Assembly: GCA_016081115.2 (NCBI GenBank)
Contig: JABTTQ020002608.1
Coordinates: 558,001 to 622,000 of the forward strand
DNA: 64,000 nucleotides
Direction of reading: 5' to 3'
Source of the DNA: Rehmannia glutinosa
Lineage: Eukaryota > Streptophyta > Magnoliopsida > Lamiales > Orobanchaceae
Below the pieces are notes generated by a model. It saw nothing but the letters and a program-made list of their open reading frames with translations. It was not told the origin of the DNA and searched no databases. Below are positions 1 through 11,003 of the stretch, piece by piece (the stretch's first letter is position 1; every line of letters starts with the position of its first letter). The position numbers were made by a program, and so were the translations under genes.

Positions 1-2445
1 ACTGCCCATTTACCACTGCGCAGGGGCTTATGATGGTAATTTATATTCCCAATATATAAGCTCCTGCCCTCCGGAACTTTCTTTGCTTCGTTAACAATCG
101 CGTCTACCCTAACAAATGTGTCATCATCACCCTTCATAATATACTTTGCAGATACGGTCCGCACCTGAAATCACATCATACACCAGTTAATTCAAGTACG
201 CAAAAGAAAAAAAAAAAAAAAAACCTCAGCTTCAAGTTATACTCACCCCATATTCGAAGATGGCAACAGTTTTCAGAACAACAAGGTCATAGTTGTCCAT
301 GTACGGTACTATAACGATGTCTCCAAAAAACTCAGCTTCTTTCTTTACTTCTATATTTACTTCCTTTCTTCCATTCTGTCGAAAGTGGTTTCAAAATTAG
401 TTCCAACAGCCTAAACCTAAGGATTTTTAAGGAATACCTTAAGATTTTCAAAAACAACCAATCATTCTTAACCCACCAATGCAACAAAGAAACGGACAAC
501 AACATTTGATGATTTGATTAGCTTATGCTGCATCCAAGATCTCCTCACAGCCATCCGTTCGGCAAAGTGGTTGCCCGCTGAAAGAATACCAATGAAGAGT
601 TCGACCGGCCCAGATGGAATAGGCGGAGCTTTCCATCTTTCAGACAAATCAAGATGTCTCTGAGGAGCAAAACTGGGGTGTGATGTGGGCAATGAGGCAG
701 CAAAAATAGAATGAACATCAACATCCCCATTCAATGATAACCCGGTGGCATCATCAAGGGCAAATCCCTAAAATTAAATAAAATCTTAAGCACACTTCCT
801 GAAAAATTATAAGACTAAAAACAGCAGTAAGTTACTCACGGTGCGATATGGAAAGGAGGTGACGTGCCTCCCATCAACATTGACATGGTAACCTTCCAGG
901 CCAGCACTGAGAGTGAGCACAAATAATTTGCCTTCAGCAAAAGGGAATGGCCAATCAATAGTCACCTTTTTAGTTCGCCCTATTAACCGGTTTAACCACC
1001 ATGTCGCCCGATTCCTCCGACCCATTATCATCATCTCGTATCCACTTTTCGCATTTCACCAATTCATCAACTGCAGAAAATTCAAAGAACAGCCCATAAT
1101 TTACAGTGCCACAACACAATTACACCATGCAAGCACAGCTTAAAGCTCAACGCATATAAATGCAATAACAAAGTGGACAGCTAGTTTACATGATGTACCC
1201 TCAATCCTAATTCGGCATTCAAATCTGGGTCTATCCTGGACGGAAATTTTATGTCCATTCTAAAATTGCTTAAAAATCGATATAATCAGATATGGTATAC
1301 CATTATTAGACATGCATAAGATTTGTCACCCTACTTTTGGAGTGAATTCAAATGAATGAAGTCTATCTATATTCCCCAAGAGAATCAAACCTCCCCCACA
1401 TCACGTGCACCCAAACTTAATACACATCCATATATGTATCTTAACTAAGTTAGAAGATAATTTCACCCATATGTAAATCGTCAAGCATTTCCATTTTTTC
1501 CCAAAAGGAAAAACGAACAAAAATTTAGCTCAATCAATTTACCAAACACAAAGCAAGCAACATAATTCAATTATATCCACTCACCAGTCTCTTCATCGGC
1601 ACGAGATTTCCAACCTTCACACCGCTGCGAGGTCCCCACTGCATCCTATAACAAGTGTTCTGCTCAATCACAGGCTTTCCACTCCAATCCCCCTTCAATC
1701 TTGGATTAAAATGCAGAATTCTCGGCGGATCTTCCCCTTCTACCGTCTTCAGTCCCTGCAACTCCATCATAAACTGTGAAACCATCACATATTGCCCCTC
1801 CTTCAACAGAGAAATCTTCGGGTCGGTCTCCGCGTGGGCCGCCCTCGGTTTCCCCACAACCGTCATATGCGAACCTAATGTTAGCCCACAAGGCAACATC
1901 ATAATTTTACCGTTCTTCGAAAACTCATCCCCAGTTACGGATATCGAATGGGGGCACAACTCAGACTTATTCTTGCTACTATGATTAAGACTACCATAAC
2001 TACTAAATTCTCGATTACTGCTATTTTTCTCGACTAATTCGAGCTCTTGCCAGAGCTTTTTCCCCACCTCGAGAGCGTCTTTAGCGGACTTCAAAATCCC
2101 ACTTTCGAGGTTCAAATTCACAATGCCAGCAGTGAAATCTAATCGCGAAAGAGGTGTTCGAGAAAATTCCTTGACGTTTGATTGATATGGGACATCAAGA
2201 GGGCGAACGGGTGCCTCTTTCTCCTCTAGATTCTCCTCGCTTTCTAGCAAGGAAGGCTTGGAACTCAACAACCCATTACTATTGCTAAACAAACCCTCTT
2301 GAGAAACTGAACTTAACCCATTTTTGAACACGAAAGGGACTTCGAAACACACCAAGAGTATATACAGAAGCCCCAACAGAATAAGCACCCGAATTGATCT
2401 CTGCCGGCTCACTGAAAACAACAGGTCTAAGCATGCCCTTTTCAT
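1..2445 (-). CDS. GALT6-like: Hydroxyproline O-galactosyltransferase (GALT5/GALT6-like), 3' part outside window
   Basis: Golgi type II membrane glycosyltransferase (GT31) that adds the first galactose to hydroxyproline of arabinogalactan proteins. Five exons are visible on the minus strand: 1585-2445, 840-1070, 477-767, 247-375 and 1-164; all junctions are GT-AG. The start MKRACLDLLF is followed by a transmembrane anchor (about residues 18-40, VLILLGLLYILLVCFEVPFVF region). A galectin domain then runs from MMLPCGLTLGSHM through ATWWLNRLIGRTKK to SAGLEGYHVNVDGRH. The galactosyltransferase domain starts near VELFIGILSAGNHF; exon 5 holds the metal-binding DDD of MKGDDDTFVRV. The last catalytic exons lie beyond base 1. 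Two frame breaks are seen: one base appears missing in the GGGG run near 1637, and two bases near 1009-1014, just before ATWWLN. Splice sites and flanking codons are otherwise intact, so I favour assembly error over a pseudogene. Family certain, paralogue less so. Confidence 0.88.
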
Positions 2446-2676
2446 ATTTCAATTCCACGATTTTTCGGCAAATAAAACCGAGTTATATGTACCATTCAAG
2501 CTGAATAACAGCTTGTGATCATTAAAAGAAAGGTTGAAAGAGGGTGTTTGTAAATTGTAATGGAAAAAGATGGTGGGTTTTTGTACGTTTAGGAAAACGG
2601 CAAAATAACCCAACTAAGAAGTAAAGAAGAGAATAGAGAAACGTTAGGTCAGCAACACATAGCTGCAACCGCGTCT

Positions 2677-2730
2677 CTAGAGATAGAGAGAGATAGAGAG
2701 AGAGGTGATAGACACATAGTGCGTATGTAT

Positions 2731-2762
<32 letters not shown>
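2677..2762. repeat. GA/CT microsatellite in the 5' leader of the GALT-like gene
   Basis: Two GA-rich tracts (about 2679-2705 and 2735-2762) lie 230-320 bases upstream of the GALT-like start codon. Read on the gene's strand they are CT repeats, a common feature of plant 5' untranslated leaders and core promoters. No clear TATA box was identified, so the transcription start is not placed. Confidence 0.75.
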
Positions 2763-2765
<3 letters not shown>

Positions 2766-4417
2766 TGGTGGTGTTGGAAGTTCTTTCTGGGTCGGTCACT
2801 TTATTCAAATTTAAAAAGATGGCCTTTTTATTTGTTTTTTATTTATCAACTCAAAAAGGAATATTTTTGATTTTATCCATGTTGTTATTATTATATTTAC
2901 CAGTGAAATATACTTTAAAGTGAATATGCATGCAACATGCCATGAAAGCCAAGATCCCACCCGGTTTAAGCAATGTACAAGTTTCGATTCACAAGGTACA
3001 ACAAGCTCAATATTTCCTTTAGTGATGTTTGCCTTTTCTTTAAGTTTTTTATCTTCTTAAATTTATAATAATATGAAAAAGAATCAGACATGATCTGCTA
3101 CATCAGACCTTATTGTCAATATTATACAATAAATAATATAATAAAAGCTGCACTGAAAATCTATGGATCCAAAATTGTAGAATTAGTGCCATCTATTAAT
3201 TGAACATTAGATTAAGAAAAAATGGGTAAAACTTAGTTAAGGAAAATAGAGTAATTAATTAGTTTTGGGATAGTGGGTATAAATTATAATAAATAGGTTT
3301 TATTTTATTGAAGAGAAGTGATTTTCAGTTACATCCCCAAAAAAGAGGGGGTTTCCGTCAGTAATCAGATATCAAGATTATGCTTTTGACCAGGCGAAGG
3401 GGAGGGGTAAATTTGACCTGGGAGTTTACTTATTACTGGATTTTTATTAAACATTTTTTTCTTGTGAGTTTAAATTGAACTAAAGAGTTATGTGATAAAT
3501 TTGAATGGAAATTGTGTTTTTCCATCGAAATATTTGGTTTATTTTATTAAATAATACTTGTGATTATAAAAATACAAATGTAGAGAATGTGAAGAAGGGA
3601 GAGTAAAAGCAGAGGAATATTTTGGTTCAGATTTTAGTGGCAGAAATTTGGTGGGAAGCTATTTAATTAGAGAAATACTCATAGGAAAATCAGATGTCTT
3701 TTATTTGAAGAAGAGAAAAATTAGTTTTGCAGTTGACTTAATTTTTAAACAGGTGCCATAAATGCCATCTCCGAGCATCAAAAAGTAAACAAATTCAAAA
3801 AAAAAAGTTAAATTTAATGAAATTAATATGACATTAATTTTAGTATTATTTTGTATTAGTTTAACTGAAATACAATATTAATAATATTTGATGTCAAAAT
3901 AAAGCTATAAGAAATTAAATAAAAAAGAAAGAAATAAAGAAAAGTAGTGTTGCTATAGTACCACACCATTTTTGGAGTGGTACTGTAGCAATTGACAATA
4001 TACAACAACATTTGGCGCTTGGCGCCAGCGCCAATTAGAAGCAAATATTTGGAGAAGCTCTAAATTAGTGCAAACTCACACAAAAATTGAGAAATTTTTT
4101 GAGCCGCTTTAATTTGGATTTTAATGGATTCCATGAAATCCGAAGCATCCTCAAACATTTCATAAATTCAATTGATTTCTTATGAAAATAGATTTTAATG
4201 GATTTAAGTGGAATGACAAGCGGTTGGAATATTCGTTTAATAAAATGAATTTTGACTCAAATATTGACCAATTATTTAAGTGGGTCATTTAGTTAAAATA
4301 TTAAGTAAATAAGATAAACAAAATTTGTACGATGAGTAGATAAGTTTAGCATTTTTTATTTTTCAAAATTAATTTCGGGTGAATGAGAAATGAATGCATA
4401 AAGTACACCACTTAATA
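2763..4417. other. AT-rich intergenic DNA with two short hairpins
   Basis: No coding sequence is recognisable. Two adjacent inverted repeats are present: 3950-3964 pairs with 3977-3991 with one mismatch (TTGCTATAGTACCAC against GTGGTACTGTAGCAA), and 4012-4034 is a near-palindrome built on GGCGCC. They may be the end of a decayed foldback element. Confidence 0.6.
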
Positions 4418-4671
4418 CTCCCTCATATTCAAAATAAGTGTATTTTTAGGAAAAAATACACATATTAAGGATTGTGTTAAAATATCAAATATACCCTTAA
4501 TTAATAATAAATGTTACTTTGGAGAAACAAATTTAGGTATTAGTGTTAGTTGGGAAACAATATATTTAAGGGTAATTTGGAAAAAAATTTCTCACCAACC
4601 TTGAAATGTGAGAAAGACATTCTTTTGAAAAAAAAATGTGCCAAAAGGACACTTATTGTGAATAGGAGGAG
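4418..4671. mobile_element. Stowaway-type MITE (Tc1/mariner), 254 bp
   Basis: The ends are imperfect inverted repeats of the classic CTCCCTC...AATAAGTGT type: left CTCCCTCATATTCAAAATAA, right (reverse complement) starts CTCCTCCTATTCACAATAA. A TA dinucleotide flanks both ends (4416-4417 and 4672-4673), as expected for this superfamily. There is no coding capacity. Confidence 0.85.
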
Positions 4672-5595
4672 TATATTTTATACGGAAATGTGAAATGGAG
4701 GAAATGTCGGAAGTTACATCTCACATTGAAAGCATGAAACAAGTTTACTTCCTTATATAGAATTTCACCATTGGAAAGAGTTATCATGAGTAGCTCCTTA
4801 TAATGCACCTTAGTAGCCAAGTGAGTTTTGATTAGTTTTGAGCTAGCTCAAGGAGCTACAACGATGGTGTGGAGCATCTTCCGAGCCCGCATGCACACGT
4901 CACAATTTGCATTGGATGCTTTAGAGGTGTGCAATTTACACTTAACATCACAACGAGATCCGAGGCGCCTTAAACTTTTCATAGATTGAACTAAGGTTTC
5001 GTTTGGTGGTTCTAGTTCCAAACCATTATTCGGGAAAAACATGAAAGTCAAATCGTAATCGGGATCGTATAAGACACGGTTCAGTTCACGGTATTAACCA
5101 AGCGATTTCGGTTAATCGCCCCCAAAATTATTTTTTATATTTTTATATTTTTTCAAAATTTGTATTAGTTATTAATTTAAGTGGCAAAAAAATAAAGTTT
5201 CCAACTTACCAAAATTATTTAATAACATTTGTTACTAATTAGAATTTATAAATATTTTGAAAATGAAAGTAAATATGTAAAACCGCTTTAAATGCATAAT
5301 TTTTTGAACAACATTTGAAAACCACTTTTAAATCTTGATGATCGTGGTTCAATGGTATTTATACAGGACAACATCCTAATTAAGATCATTAATTATAAAC
5401 AATTGTGTGCATGTTTGCTCATTTTCATGCCTAATCCTTTTATTTTGAAATGCAAGTCATACTTTGTTTACAGAGAAAGTGGATTAATCCCATTTAATTT
5501 TAATATTCTTTGTGAATCAATTATTTTCACTATTCTTTACACATAAAAGTTTTAGTTTATATATCTGTGTAGACAACACGAGATGAGAGTAGAAA
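4672..5595. other. AT-rich intergenic DNA, possibly with decayed LTR fragments
   Basis: No gene is seen. The stretch 4690-5100 contains LTR-like phrases (for example a GAGTAGCTCC block and a TATATAG motif), but no paired ends or target duplication could be found. A short segment around 5060-5130 resembles the GGTTC-rich hAT family annotated downstream. Confidence 0.4.
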
Positions 5596-6278
5596 TAGGG
5601 GTGATCAAAATTGAATCGGAACGGGTTCCAAATTAGAACCGGAACCGTGGTCGTGTAGTTTTAGATTATTTTGAAATATATTTTTTTGAACCATGTAGGC
5701 CGGTTTCGGTTCCTTGGTCTCAAAAACGTGGGACCGTGGTCTTAACCATCGGTTAGAACTGGTCAGTGGAACCGTAGTAGAACCGAGCGGTTTTAATTAA
5801 AACCAACAATTTTTATTTTTTTGGTAAAAATATGTTATAAGAATATTAAATGTTTATTATGATGTTTTATATTCGTAACTAAATGAGACATGTTTTAAAC
5901 CAAATTTGTAAGCGAACTAGAACTTTGATTCCTCTATACTCTAATCGTATACATAGACAGGTTTAATATTATTATCAATATTAAGTATAAAACTTAATTA
6001 ATGAATACTAACTCCAATTCTTTTTGTTTCATTTTTTTTTCTTTTCTTTTTTTTTTTTTAAATTGAGACTGATAAACCATTTTAATAAAAAAAAAATTGT
6101 CTAAAGATAAATAAACGGTTCGATTAAAATCGGAGGAACGAGGAACCGTGGAGGAACACGGTTCCAATCGGAACCATCGATTCACGGTTTTAGAACCAGA
6201 ACCATGAGACAACGGTTTAGATTTTGGTTCCTCCAAAATGAGGAACCGAGGCCGTTTTCGGGAACCGCAGCGACTTCA
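5596..6278. mobile_element. Non-autonomous hAT element, 683 bp, family copy 1
   Basis: The left end is TAGGGGTGATC and both flanks carry the same 8-bp target duplication AGTAGAAA (5588-5595 and 6279-6286). The interior is rich in GGAACCG/CGGTTCC motifs and shares a long AT-rich core, in inverse orientation, with the element at 50276-50923. The right terminus is diverged from the left. No transposase remains; the short open frames inside are not coding. Confidence 0.82.
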
Positions 6279-6579
6279 AGTAGAAATGTCATCAATTGAG
6301 GTGTTTACAATTTGACCAAAACGAATAAATCGAATTGAAATAAGAAGTTTAGTACAAATCAACATTAAGTTAGATATTGAAAACTTCTAATACTCAATTT
6401 TGATTTTCATGAACTGTATTAGTGATAGTAAATGTTTTAATACAAATATACAACTATATTTAGCTATTATAAAAATAAACATCAAAATAAATTAAATTTG
6501 GAGTTGAATAAGAAAGCACTGGAATATAATTTTTCTTTTTTGTCGGCATAATCTCCATGCACGTGCATATCCTTTTTAT

Positions 6580-6800
6580 TTTGTACTAATTGGTAAACCC
6601 TAATTGAATGGTGACCACATAATTATGATTAATGGTACCTGGCTTGGCTTCAAAAGTTTTTTTCTTTTTTTCTTTTGAGAAACTTGGCTTCAAAAAGTTG
6701 TTCCACCACCAAATTTGATTTGTCTTGGTCCAATCCAACCAGATGGGTAACAACGTAGGCCAATAGACAAACTCTTTTCACAAGAGCCGTTGCCCCTTTT
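6580..6800. repeat. Dispersed repeat block, copy 1 (second copy near 38150-38330)
   Basis: This block resembles 38150-38330 over about 150-200 bases, including GGCTTGGCTTC/CCCAAAAGTTG, AATTTGATTTGTCTT, GGTCCAATCCAACCA and AACGTAGGCCA in the same order and orientation. No open frame or termini could be defined. The rest of 6279-6900 is AT-rich and without a gene. Confidence 0.65.
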
Positions 6801-6901
6801 TATTTTTATTTTTCCCTGGAATAAAACTAAAAAATTAATATTATTTCGCATGTTTTGGTGAAAGTAATTTATAAATGAAAGTAATATTTGATTTGCACCC
6901 T

Positions 6902-6902
6902 G

Positions 6903-6933
<31 letters not shown>

Positions 6934-6954
6934 GTATATATATATATATATATA
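6902..6954. repeat. (TA)n/(TATG)n microsatellite
   Basis: An alternating TA tract with interspersed TATG units abuts the left end of the Mutator-like element. A second TA tract (10923-10957) abuts its right end, which suggests insertion into a (TA)n site. Confidence 0.9.
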
Positions 6955-7229
6955 GGATCACATGTAGCAAGGCACTAATATGTGGCGGTGTGGACGATCA
7001 CAGGTCATTAACATGTTTAATCTAATGGCTTTTTTTTTCGATTTCTTTTTATTTTTAAATTGTAATCAGCCCATTTAAGGGCAAAATAGACAAATCATAA
7101 ATATTAAGTAACGCCCCAATTTTGGTAACTCCCCACAATTTCCTATCTTTATGGGATTCAATCACCAAAAACATCTCCCGCATCTCCCAAAATTCGAAAG
7201 TTTTCGTCCCCCAAATCCACTATCACACG

Positions 7230-7565
7230 ATTGCAATAACTTCATCTCCTCCAAAATTCCTTCTCACAAACTTGTTTGTGAACACCATTGTTTTTCGAAA
7301 AAATCGAGCCAAGGACTCCTCTGTGTACGGCGAAATCCAGTTGGGCATAAAACCTCCAAAAACTTCTGTTAATCTACATCTTCATCCCCACAAACACCCA
7401 CTCTCACACGTCTCCAGCATCTTCATCCCTCCAAAAATTTCATCTCACACACGGCTGGAGCACAATTTTGCTCTTCAAAAATCGAGCATGAGGTTTTCTC
7501 TTGTGTACGGCGGAACTCAGTTGGACGTTGTATCTCCAATAAGCTTCTGTAAATCTACATTAAGG
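7230..7565 (+). repeat. Tandem direct duplication, two diverged copies of about 150-190 bp
   Basis: About 7250-7376 and 7420-7560 repeat the same series: CTTCATC(T)CC, CAAAAATT, CTCACAnnC, AACACCATTGTTTT/CACAATTTTGCTCTT, AAAAATCGAGC, GTGTACGGCG and CAGTTGG. An open frame of 148 codons spans both, but it is probably the transcribed leader of the element rather than a protein. A possible donor site (AAGGTAAGAC) follows at about 7561. Confidence 0.6.
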
Positions 7566-8321
7566 TAAGACTCTGTTTATATTTTTTTGATTTCTTGGTT
7601 TTTTAGGTCACAGTGCCAAGGGTTTTTACCTAATTCATACAACATTTTTTCATCAATTGAAGATGACTATTTGTGGACTTTCTTCAGTTTTGTTGACCTA
7701 GTTGTAGGACACATTTAATTTTTTTATTTTGAATTTTCTAGGGTTTCACACTCGATTTTTACAGACGCACTTTTTTGTATTTGGTTATGTGGAATTATAT
7801 CATTTAATGTAATGGAATAATTGAATATATGTTATGGGATATATACACATAATGTTCATGTATTGTGTTTTGGTGTTTTTGTCATTAAATTTGGCACATA
7901 GGTACCCAAGGTATTGTGTTTTTGCACTAGTATGGTGAATTGTACATAGACGTCATACAATGGTGTTTGGATAATTTTATTTTCGTACACACAGTTGGCC
8001 TACATACAATACAAATTTAGTTTAGATGTGGTGTTTTTTTTGACACGATTTTTGTGCTAATAACTAGTGATAGAATAACAATAAGTTTGTATACAAATAG
8101 ATATTACTTGGTATATGGTTAGTTCATTTACTATATTCTTGTGTTGGGTATGTTAATTTGATGAAAACATATATATGATTTGGTGTACACATAAGTTTCG
8201 TGTGATATACAATTAGTTTTTTATTTAACATACAAATTCACATTATGGAACCTTTTTCTCTTTTTCTTGGTTTACTAGGTTGATGGTAACATTGTTTATT
8301 TTTCTGATTTCAATTTTGTAG

Positions 8322-8732
8322 TTGGACATGTTTTCTCGATATCTCCAAGCACGTGCGTGCTACCAGTCAGCGCGTAATGTTGAAAAATATCGTCGAATAA
8401 GACTCGCCATGTCGTGGAGGGTGGAGGAAAACACGATGATGTGGGATCTATGTCATGCGTCACATGGAGACCTACATGGGGGACCATTGAAGAAATGGGA
8501 CTATGGATTTGACAAGGCTGACGCTGCGGAGTTTGCTCATTTGAGGACCCCTGTCGCCACACATTCGATGCATGACTTGAACCAAGAGAAAGATAGGATG
8601 CTTGGGTTGGCCAAAAATTTGTTAGTGGAGTTCATTTTGTTAGACGGAGCTTCTAAGTACACTCTATTTGTTCGACTAGAATATTTTTGTTACCCGTTCA
8701 TTTCTATCAATAATTGTGTTACTTATTTCTAA
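8322..8732 (+). CDS. Unrecognised open frame inside the Mutator-like element
   Basis: This 136-codon frame has a coding-like stretch for about its first 110 residues (WRVEENTMMWDLCHASHGDL, then HLRTPVATHSMHDLNQEKDR) and an AT-rich tail that looks like intron or non-coding sequence. A CAG/TAG acceptor-like context precedes it (near 8321). I do not recognise the family. It lies on the opposite strand to the FAR1/MULE-like remnant, so it may be an acquired exon or a chance frame. Confidence 0.3.
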   Translation: MDMFSRYLQARACYQSARNVEKYRRIRLAMSWRVEENTMMWDLCHASHGDLHGGPLKKWDYGFDKADAAEFAHLRTPVATHSMHDLNQEKDRMLGLAKNLLVEFILLDGASKYTLFVRLEYFCYPFISINNCVTYF

Positions 8733-9374
8733 ATGATCTTAAGCAAACATGTGGTCCTGTTTATGCGTCTTTGTTAGTGTTTAAACAATTGCACATTTTG
8801 TCAAGATGCAAAATATATTTTGTTGTTGCTTTAGTTTTTATACGTTCGTATGCAAGTACTTTTTGTTTTTCAGTTGAAGATGTTTTAACGAATCGTGTGT
8901 ATGCATAATTCTTAAGTAGTTTGTGTTCAAGTACTATAATTACTTTTTATTTTGGAACTCAATGTAACAATGTACTTTTGAATGTCACACTCGATCATGA
9001 AATGTCGGACAATGTATACCAAAATAAGAGTTTAGTACACTATAATATAATTATGTGTACACCATAATTTCCGCTTATAAACCACCAAAGTATTCATATA
9101 TATACACCACAATATGCCACAAATTTACTTTATTTTCGTTTTTTTTTAGTTGAAGCACTACAATTATTTTTACTCTTTGGAAGTCATCGTAATCCTTTGA
9201 CAAGTTGTGTATCATCACGGATAGCAAGTACATCATAAAAGTGTTTAGGTTCTGTGTATTTTTTATTTAAAGTCAAATGGACTAAAAAATGGTGTAAATT
9301 AGAATATAAATGGCATTCGATTATAATATAAATGACATTCAATTATAATATAAATGACGTTCATTTAACATAAG

Positions 9375-9683
9375 TCAAATTTGATAATGAGTTTTTTTGG
9401 GTATGCACGAAATATGAAAATCTTTGGGGAGGAAGTGTAGTTGTATTATGTAGGTTGCTCTAGACATGTTAAATTTGTTGTGAGATGAAATTTTGCCACA
9501 CGTGCCACACAACATCTTTAGTTTCGTGCTTGCAAGACCCTTTTCCCTTTGGCTTTGTAGTGCCGCTTTTCGGTTCACGCCCTTATTACGAGCTTGTTGC
9601 GGTCGCACATCGAGATCTCCATTTGAGAAGTAGAGCGCGATAATTCTCAAAGAGTTCTTCAACGCCCCCGTCATGTTGTCCAT
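9375..9683 (-). pseudogene. Remnant of a FAR1/FHY3- or MULE-transposase-like C-terminus
   Basis: The 102-codon frame contains PQQARNKGVNRK followed by a basic stretch and then CGTCGKISSHNKF. This layout (a DPxxxRxKG-type phrase, basic linker, CxxC...H zinc-knuckle-like end) is typical of the C-terminal tail of FAR1-related and Mutator-type proteins. The last knuckle cysteine is not where expected, and no upstream transposase domain is recognisable. It is a decayed fragment that supports the Mutator call for the surrounding element. Confidence 0.45.
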
Positions 9684-10919
9684 CTTGTTCGTGGGCTAAC
9701 TTCTTCTTTTGTTCGGGTATTTAATATTTGGTGTTCTTAGGGTGATATTACCAGGCGCTCTATTTCGACATCTTTGGAATGTTTCATCACTTGTATCTCA
9801 GAGTATATGCACACCAAATAAGTGAAACGTATACACAAAAATATTTTTCAAAATGCACAATAGTTTCAATATTAGAGTACATTTTCCTAAATAAAAAATC
9901 TTACATTATCCACTGAATGTTTATACTAATCACACCAATTTTGAAGCATATGTATACGAAAATAAGATGTTATTACACTACTACAGAATTATTCGAACAC
10001 CATTGTTTGTTCTCATTCTAAATCACCAAAGTATTCGTATATATACACCATAATATGTTTCAAATACACAAGTTTGTCGAATGTTGTACACAACTATATA
10101 TATTACTGTATAGCTTCAAATAAACATCCAAACACATAATATCACATTTTAAATTAACACAAAAACATAAACATCTATACACCAAACATTGCTATACATG
10201 CATATATTTTGCAATATTTGTATACAACGATTTCACATAAAAGATTCATCATCACCCCAGCATCCCACAACATATACTGCATGTTTACATGTACACAATT
10301 TTAAATATATGTGTACACCAATCTAATATCTAATGTGTACATTTCTGTACATTTCTTTACACTAAGATAACCATCAATTATGATTCCATATTTTTAAATA
10401 AAACATCTACAGGATGAATAAGGATATTGCACGATTTTGAAATATAAATACACATACCAGGAAAAAGCATCGAAACCCGGCTTTCATCAAGCTTGTCCGC
10501 CAACACTTCATCATGTTATGATTCATCGAACTCATCGCCCATTTTCAAAAAGGTTGTTGTGCGTTTTTTTTTCGAATGTAGGTTGTTTTTCGTGTTTTTT
10601 GGGGACGTCTTCTTTGAATTTTGGATGGAGGAAGAAGGAAGAAGATGATAGGAAACGTCTTCTTCTCGTTCCTAAATTAACGTTTATTTTGTTTTGGCAA
10701 GATTGCAATTAAGAGGATCCCTTGATTTTAGGTTCTTAATTATGGTATTAATTTAGGCATTTTTGTGTATTCTTGAAATGCCCTTTTGGTATTAAAATTA
10801 ATTATAAAATGGTGTTTTGAAGGGCTAATCTAAGCCATTGATTTTTAGGATGTAGCCATGTAGGGATGGGATCGGTCCACATTTGTCACATGGTAAAAGG
10901 CTGCCACATGAGATCCCAT

Positions 10920-10922
<3 letters not shown>

Positions 10923-10957
<35 letters not shown>
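10923..10957. repeat. (TA)n microsatellite
   Basis: Uninterrupted alternating TA tract directly right of the Mutator-like element, probably the other half of the insertion target. Confidence 0.9.
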
Positions 10958-10961
<4 letters not shown>

Positions 10962-11003
10962 TTAATATAGTATCAACTCTTGTAAAATTTTATCTTAATT
11001 AAT

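Larger units (their letters stand above)
6955..10922. mobile_element. Mutator-like element inserted in a (TA)n tract, about 4.0 kb
   Basis: The two ends align as imperfect inverted repeats over roughly 80-100 bases. Left: GGATCACATGTAGCAAGGC, then TGTGGACGATC and ATCTAATGGC. Right, reverse complement: GGGATGGGATCTCATGTGGC, then TGTGGACCGATC and ATCAATGGC. Target duplication cannot be read because both flanks are TA repeats. The interior holds a FAR1/MULE-like C-terminal remnant, an unrecognised open frame and a duplicated segment. Long terminal repeats plus that remnant point to the Mutator superfamily; exact ends are approximate. Confidence 0.6.
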
